This document shows positions 63,990-64,000 of a DNA stretch of 64,000 nucleotides, in pieces (positions within the stretch are counted from its first letter, which is position 1; the number at the start of each line of letters is the position of its first letter). The DNA comes from Bradyrhizobium lupini (GTDB lineage Bacteria; Pseudomonadota; Alphaproteobacteria; Rhizobiales; Xanthobacteraceae). The stretch spans positions 2,604,001 to 2,668,000 of the forward strand of contig NZ_CP162553.1 in assembly GCF_040939785.1 (NCBI RefSeq). Reading direction: 5' to 3'. The translations under genes were made by a program, and so were the position numbers. Below the pieces are notes generated by a model, which was given only the letters and a program-made list of their open reading frames with translations, made no database searches and had not been told where the DNA came from.

Positions 63990-64000
63990 TTCAAGTTTGA
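63897..64000 (+). CDS. possible gene start running off the window
   Basis: A plus-strand frame from ATG 63897 reads MTDFNFTLDTFLDRREMRSL and IINDTRLQPDHFKF, and stays open to the window end. The composition is protein-like, but there is only a weak upstream GAAAGAACG. It conflicts with the minus-strand frame 63621-63989 over the same bases. Only the next window can decide. Confidence 0.35.
   Translation, partial: MTDFNFTLDTFLDRREMRSLIINDTRLQPDHFKF

Noticed and set aside
1..64000. CRISPR arrays, rRNA genes and complete tRNA genes
   Set aside because: No regularly spaced repeat array and no rRNA or tRNA sequence was recognised anywhere in the window.

Overview
The window looks like part of a high-GC alphaproteobacterial genome of the Rhizobiales (Bradyrhizobium, Mesorhizobium or a relative). 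The evidence is a rhizobial-type trb conjugation operon with TrbK-alt, DUF2274 and a LysR gene, a DUF3363 relaxase, and the block DUF736 / DUF2493 / toprim / strawberry-notch / ParB / ArdC found on integrative and conjugative elements (ICEs) of that order. No integrase, tRNA or att site is visible, so both ends of the element probably lie outside the window.

Layout. (1) 0-5 kb: a transporter remnant, an intact MFS exporter, and alanine dehydrogenase with a clear terminator. (2) 5.0-7.5 kb: a LuxR-LuxI pair with a perfect lux-box palindrome between them, then a LysR regulator. (3) 7.4-22 kb: the mating-pair operon trbI-G-F-L-K-J-E-D-C-B on the minus strand, an inserted MFS gene, two ribbon-helix-helix genes and traG. 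(4) 22-28 kb: a secreted polysaccharide deacetylase, relaxase, lytic transglycosylase, TraF-like peptidase and DUF2840. (5) 28-32.5 kb: a dead IS110 copy, a RepA-type initiator with three iteron-like repeats, an AlpA-like HTH protein, DUF2285-family genes and an XRE regulator with a palindrome. (6) 32.7-44.3 kb: ICE maintenance genes, several preceded by recurring noncoding leader sequences. (7) 44.8-50.9 kb: a tight seven-gene bidirectional cargo cluster (UDG-like, B12-type radical SAM, thymidylate-kinase-like; SPL-type radical SAM, exonuclease, P-loop NTPase, aldo/keto reductase). (8) 51-57 kb: decayed cargo, including a DUF2235 lipase-like gene, a HEPN/AbiU2-like pseudogene and a small M41 peptidase. 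(9) 57.4-62 kb: a short type II CBASS defence operon (CD-NTase, lone E2-like protein, patatin phospholipase), divergent from an operon of a sigma-factor-like protein, an acidic coiled-coil protein and an ImmA/IrrE protease. A concentric double palindrome lies between the two operons. (10) 62-64 kb: a secreted protein, a membrane protein and an unclear right edge.

How the parts may work together (inference). Acyl-homoserine lactone sensing next to the trb operon suggests quorum control of transfer. TraG, the relaxase and the T4SS would move the element, RepA could let the excised circle replicate, and ParB could keep it. The cargo adds phage defence (CBASS) and an unassigned nucleotide or radical-chemistry cluster.

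A caution applies to the whole window. At least ten otherwise well-conserved genes carry one-base frameshifts, many in runs of G or C. Either the sequence has indel errors or the element is decaying. Each affected gene is flagged below.
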